Part shown: in pieces, positions 59,935-64,000 of the stretch
How the letters are laid out: each line of letters begins with the position of its first letter
Position numbering within the stretch: the stretch's first letter is position 1
Position numbers and translations under genes: made by a program
Assembly (NCBI GenBank): GCA_963995525.1
Contig: OZ023214.1
Location: forward strand, 15,604,967-15,668,966
Source of the DNA: Escarpia spicata
Taxonomy: Eukaryota; Annelida; Polychaeta; Sabellida; Siboglinidae
Length of the DNA stretch: 64,000 bases
Direction of reading: 5' to 3'
The notes under the pieces: generated by a model
What the model was told of the DNA's origin: nothing
What the model saw: only the letters and a program-made list of their open reading frames with translations
The model's database searches: none

Positions 59935-60228
59935 CAGAGCGGTCCCGGCGGCGGCCATATTCGAATTTATCGGTTGTACGAACTCGTCAGAATTCAGCGT
60001 CAATTTTTGTCCACCTCCCTCCCCTCCTACCAGTAATTAGTGTGTGATTCCTTGTTCTTGGCATGATTTGTGAATACATGTGTGTGATATGGTATATGTA
60101 CTTTCTCTGTGATGCTTTTCCCTGCTCTATTTTACACGAGGTTTTGCCTGAAGGCGTTTCTCCTCCTTACTGATAATACAGTAACAGTGTACGCAGGGTT
60201 TTTAGGGCGGTAAATAAAGTAGGATAGA
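59935..60228 (+). promoter_or_regulatory. TATA-box promoter plus downstream AATAAA (LTR-like module)
   Basis: A canonical TATAAAAGG at 59935-59943 sits in a GC-rich context (gaagtcccgccgcgcaggg before, 'gcggtcccggcggcggcc' after). AATAAA follows at 60223-60228, with no coding region between. This order is what an LTR (U3-R-U5) shows. Neither an internal retrotransposon region nor a primer-binding site is recognised, so a solo LTR or an unrelated promoter remain possible. Confidence 0.45.
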
Positions 60229-60494
60229 TTACACGTGGGGCGGAATGGCCCCACCTCTCTTTAGTATGTTTTAATAAGTAGTAGTTTTAGTTGTCAAAAT
60301 GTTTGTGAAACATCTTTTTGAGGTTTTATGTATTATCTACCACTATTTTAATGTAGTGCTTTATAATGTGGGCCTTTATTTAGAATGTATAGGCTAAGTA
60401 AACGGGGCAATGTTTAAGACCTCAAATGGCCCACATTTGTTTGTAAATATTTGCATGTTATAACTCATCCAATAATCCGGTGAGTAATAAATAA

Positions 60495-60561
60495 CTGTCA
60501 GAAGGTTATTCTGGCCATATTCTACCATATCTGTTGTTGACTTGTTGCATTGCGTAAATGG
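60495..60561. repeat. Direct repeat flanking the LTR-like module, copy 2
   Basis: Second copy of 59674-59754, about 820 bp downstream in the same orientation. Confidence 0.85.
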
Positions 60562-60631
60562 TAATATGCACTTTTAGTTTATTTTTATAGTTTTATGATT
60601 GGACACACTATGATTACCAACATTTACCATG

Positions 60632-60663
60632 CATGTTTATATATATGTGTGTGTGTGTGTGAG

Positions 60664-60697
<34 letters not shown>

Positions 60698-60701
60698 TAT
60701 A

Positions 60702-60733
<32 letters not shown>

Positions 60734-60757
60734 AGTATATATATATATATATATACT
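60632..60757. repeat. (TA)n/(TG)n microsatellite
   Basis: Alternating ta with tg/ca interruptions. Confidence 0.95.
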
Positions 60758-60862
60758 CATAGTTGCTGCTATGTTTTATTTCTCTTTAATTCTTATGTAA
60801 ATAAATATACATATTTGTTGCCATATTTATATTGTTATTACTACTTACATTTTTGATCACAC

Positions 60863-61231
60863 ATGAGATGTGCATTCAGCCATGTGCGTCTCATATCTGA
60901 CAGCATGCCGATTGCGCGTCCGATCGCGCGTTCGATCGCACGTTCGATCGCGTGCCCGACCGCGCTTCGTAGCATGTCGGAAACAATTTGGACTGGCAAA
61001 AAGTTGATCCTGGATGAGGCCCTGGTTGCAACGCTGTATTGTAATTTTTTCTCAAACCAAAAATTTGCACTGAATGATGGCACACCAACCAGGTTTAAGG
61101 CTGTAGCTGCCAGTTTAACATACATTTTCACCGAAGCAGTCAAACGAGATATGTCCAAGGGGATACCGAATTGGACAGTGCACGAATTTAGGACGTGCAA
61201 CTATAAAACAAAAATTCAAAAAGGTCGGTAA
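60863..61231 (+). CDS. Hypothetical ORF with a GATCGC-rich repeat at its start
   Basis: A 122-codon open frame from ATG. Residues about 15-32 come from a 12-bp repeat (gatcgcgcgttc and variants, about 60908-60965) giving PIARPIARSIARSIACP. The rest (TGKKLILDEALVATLYCNFF, then NDGTPTRFKAVAASLTYIF) looks protein-like in composition but matches no family I recognise. The opposite strand is also open for 119 codons. It ends near 'aaaaaggtcggtaa', a possible donor. It could be an exon or a transposon piece. Confidence 0.25.
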   Translation: MRCAFSHVRLISDSMPIARPIARSIARSIACPTALRSMSETIWTGKKLILDEALVATLYCNFFSNQKFALNDGTPTRFKAVAASLTYIFTEAVKRDMSKGIPNWTVHEFRTCNYKTKIQKGR

Positions 61232-61589
61232 ATTGTCCCTAGGCTTCAGGAGCCCAACATTGGTTGTAAGTTGGTGAAGCCTTCCCTCGGACCAACTGCA
61301 ACCAAAAATGTACAAGTTGTGTCGTGTCGTGAGGTGTGCATACTTAACAGCTAACTTAAGATAAGCTTAACTTTAGCCTAGCCCTGGCCTAGGCCTTAGC
61401 CTTAGCCTAGGCTAGGCCTAGGGAAGTTTCCGGGAAAGGGGAAAAATAAACACCCCGCGGGTGCTGTCAATGAGATTATCTTGAATCATTGTTGCTAGTC
61501 CCATAACTGCAATGCTTTTTAACCAAGCTGGACGATCAGTGTTATATTGGCGACCTAGAATACATGAGTACAATAGAGGTACAAAATAT

Positions 61590-63160
61590 AAGATATTTAT
61601 TCACAGACTACATTAAGTTAAACTGTTTTGGTAGTGGTGACATGCATACAATATGATAAAAACATAATACATACTTAACATATGTAAACAATATATATGT
61701 TTATAAAAGTAAGTGAGCAGGTATACTGGATGGAAATATAATACTGAAGAATAATGGTGGACTTGTGGTATCAGCACCCAGGGGGGAGCATTTTGTTGAA
61801 GTTAATTATACCCCAACGTGAGATGCCACAATACTTAATCAAGTTATGAGAATGTGGTATGATAAACGATTTAAAACGAACATATTTACAATATGAAAGA
61901 TTAGCAAGAAAGCAAACATTAATACCCGATACTTATTGTTTACCGATGATATACAGAACACATTGATTTTTGAAACTGGCAGCAGTTTTTTGATTTTTTA
62001 CTTTAGATGGTAGGTTGTTCCACAATGATGTGCCAGTATATTTTAGAGACTTTTGGTGACTATGGGTTTGGAAGGTATTATTGAATGATTTAGATCTTGT
62101 ACTATAACTGTGAGATATACCAGGAATTACCTTTTAAAGATAATTTGGAGTTTACCATTTACAACGTTGTACATAATTGTACATTTTAGAAGAATAAATC
62201 TTTGACGAACATTAAACCATATTAGAGATGTTAACATATCAGAGACGTCGGTCCTGTGATGGCACCCCGGATAATACGCATTCCTCGATTCTGTAATTTC
62301 TGAAGTCTAGTTATGTTAGAATCTGAGCAAACATCCCATAGAGTACTACGATAATCCAAATGAGGTAATACCATAGTGTTATATAATGTAACTCGCCTCG
62401 AGAGAGGAATACATAGTTTCAATACACCGAGTGGCCTGTTGATTTTATTTATAACATTTTCTACATGTGTGTTAAATGTGAGATCCTGATCAATAGTGAC
62501 ACCAAGTTATTTATAGGATTCAGTCTGTTCAATTTGTTGACCTTGTAAAGATAGATCTAGAGTAGGAGCATTTAGATGTTTACGTTTTTGCTTTGAATAC
62601 AGTAGCATATAATTATGAGGTTTTACCAATGTGAAGAGTGAGTTTGTTGGCATCTAACCAGTTACTAACATTGCATAGATCTGTTTGAAGAATATGGGTG
62701 ATATCATGAATGTTGTTAGCAAGATTATCTGGAGTATAGACTGCAGTATCGTCAGCATACATGTTTACTCTACAGTGATCTAGAGATACTGGTACGTCAT
62801 TTAGATATACAAGAAATAACAAGGGCCCAAGGATTGAACCCTGAGGTACATCTGTACCAACATATAGATATTATGAAGACTGTCCATTTATGGTGGCACT
62901 TTGAGTTCTGTTTGTAAGATATGATTTAAACCAATCAGAGTTAATTCCATAGTATGATAATTTGTCCATGAGTATATTGTGATTCACAGTGTCAAATGCC
63001 TTCCTTAGATCTAAAGCAATCAGTCCAACTAGACCACTACAGTTTGTTGATTGGTAAATATCCTCCTTGATGTTGTGGAGACTGGTTTGAATCGAGTGAC
63101 GTTGTCGGAATCCGGATTGGTCGGAACAGAGAATGTTATTATCCGCAAGAAATGAATACT
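61590..63160 (-). mobile_element. CR1/L2-group LINE remnant
   Basis: On the minus strand: [16 protein letters not shown], then [20 protein letters not shown] (RT motif A; about 62970-63040), [49 protein letters not shown] (about 62730-62760), [30 protein letters not shown] and KYTGTSLWNNLPSKVKNQ (about 61990-62050). Frames are broken by a stop or shift around 62860-62880 and again lower down. 5'-truncated near 63160; the 3' UTR is probably down to about 61590. Confidence 0.85.
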
Positions 63161-64000
63161 TGATGTATAAAGCTTATGCCTGCTTGTCGCCAGTTTTGAC
63201 CAAAAGAAACTTATGTACACCTCGTTTGATATGCTGTCATAAATAATACTTCAACAGTTAACGAAACAACGGATTTTCATTAATGGCGATGGTACATAAT
63301 CATATAATACTGAAGAGTGTTTGAATATCAGTGTACAAGTCACTTTTTGGATAGCACCATCACATTCCCTGATCCCATGCATATGTGCTGTATTCAATAT
63401 TTTGTAAACAGCGGCACCTGATTTGCATATTTTGGGTGTAGGGGAGTATTGTATCCTTTTGAAAACATTATGAGCTGTACCACAGGCTTTCAAAACATGG
63501 GAACATCATCGCATTTGTTCTGCTGGTGTCAGTAGTTACTGAGATATAAACTAAAACAGCATATCTGATAACGGCAACACTAACTTGCATATTCTGAAAA
63601 CTCAAGGGTGCTAGGGTGGCATCACTCGGATTCCTTATAAATACACATCAATGATATAGAAACTGCAAACAACCTTTGTCCGGACCCTACTGCACGGTTT
63701 TCTTGTCTACTGCCGGACTATATATTATAGGTATGACAAAGAAGGAGTAATAATATTGTCTGCTTTGGTAATGACTGGAGACCGCACGTAAGATATAGTA
63801 TAGAATCCCATTATGGCAGCCATTTTGTTTGTTACCAAGACAACGGGAGTCCGAGTAAAAAACGTTCCATACATGTTTTACTTCCATTGACCTACTCTTT
63901 CTCACGGGATAAAAAAGTTGTCATAATTACCAAAACTAAAATATATCATATGTAGGCTGAATGTCCCTCACGCATTTTTTATTGCTCATAAAAATGACTG
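63161..64000. other. Unassigned stretch
   Basis: No feature is recognised; short ORFs only. Confidence 0.3.

Overview
The window is nuclear DNA from an invertebrate animal. Genes are split into short exons with GT-AG introns (about 70 bp to 10.6 kb), non-coding DNA is AT-rich, and mobile elements and tandem repeats are abundant. The phylum cannot be fixed from the sequence alone. Four protein genes can be assembled exon by exon, with phase-consistent joins and full-length products: a type I protein arginine methyltransferase (PRMT6/PRMT2-like, minus, 5828-7444, 2 coding exons, 364 aa), cytochrome c1 (CYC1, plus, 10589-21296, 8 exons, 308 aa), exosome subunit RRP42/EXOSC7 (minus, 23866-43060, 9 exons, 291 aa) and a Golgi-type DHHC palmitoyltransferase of the ZDHHC3/7 group (plus, about 45676-50927, with two alternative first coding exons).

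Layout. 1-5800: repeats, with three same-orientation L2/CR1-type LINE tails and two inverted copies of one tandem array. 5.8-7.4 kb: PRMT, with a LINE remnant in or upstream of its 5' region. 8.7-9.4 kb: decayed Ty3/gypsy-like pol end. 10.6-21.3 kb: CYC1. 21.3-23.9 kb: tail-to-tail interval between CYC1 and EXOSC7. 23.9-43.1 kb: EXOSC7. Its 10.6 kb fifth intron carries a 28-bp minisatellite and a three-level transposon nest: an RTE-type LINE interrupted at TTAA by an element with piggyBac-like ends, which in turn carries a CR1/Jockey-group LINE with an open 1,040-codon frame. 43.1-45.7 kb: head-to-head interval between EXOSC7 and the ZDHHC gene. 45.7-50.9 kb: ZDHHC3/7. 51.8-54.2 kb: satellite-like array of 14-bp units in a 168-bp higher-order repeat. 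54.2-64 kb: no recognisable host gene; a foldback MITE, an LTR-like module and a LINE remnant.

The genes do not form an operon. They are housekeeping functions: methylation, respiratory complex III, RNA decay and protein palmitoylation. EXOSC7 and ZDHHC3 are also divergent neighbours in vertebrates (from memory), so the pair may be an ancient linked unit.

The most unusual signal is that two unrelated genes here carry tandem amplification of a unit spanning an intron/exon 3' boundary. In CYC1, 47 copies of a 43-bp unit each repeat '...gttgcag' plus the first 18 nt of exon 6. In ZDHHC, ten acceptors sit in a 63-bp (21-codon) array made of a polypyrimidine tract, AG and the first ~43 nt of exon 5. 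Both make ladders of candidate 3' splice sites before an essential exon. In ZDHHC the last four acceptors are in frame and could add 21-aa hydrophobic blocks. I know of no description of this as a recurrent architecture; RNA data would decide whether it matters.
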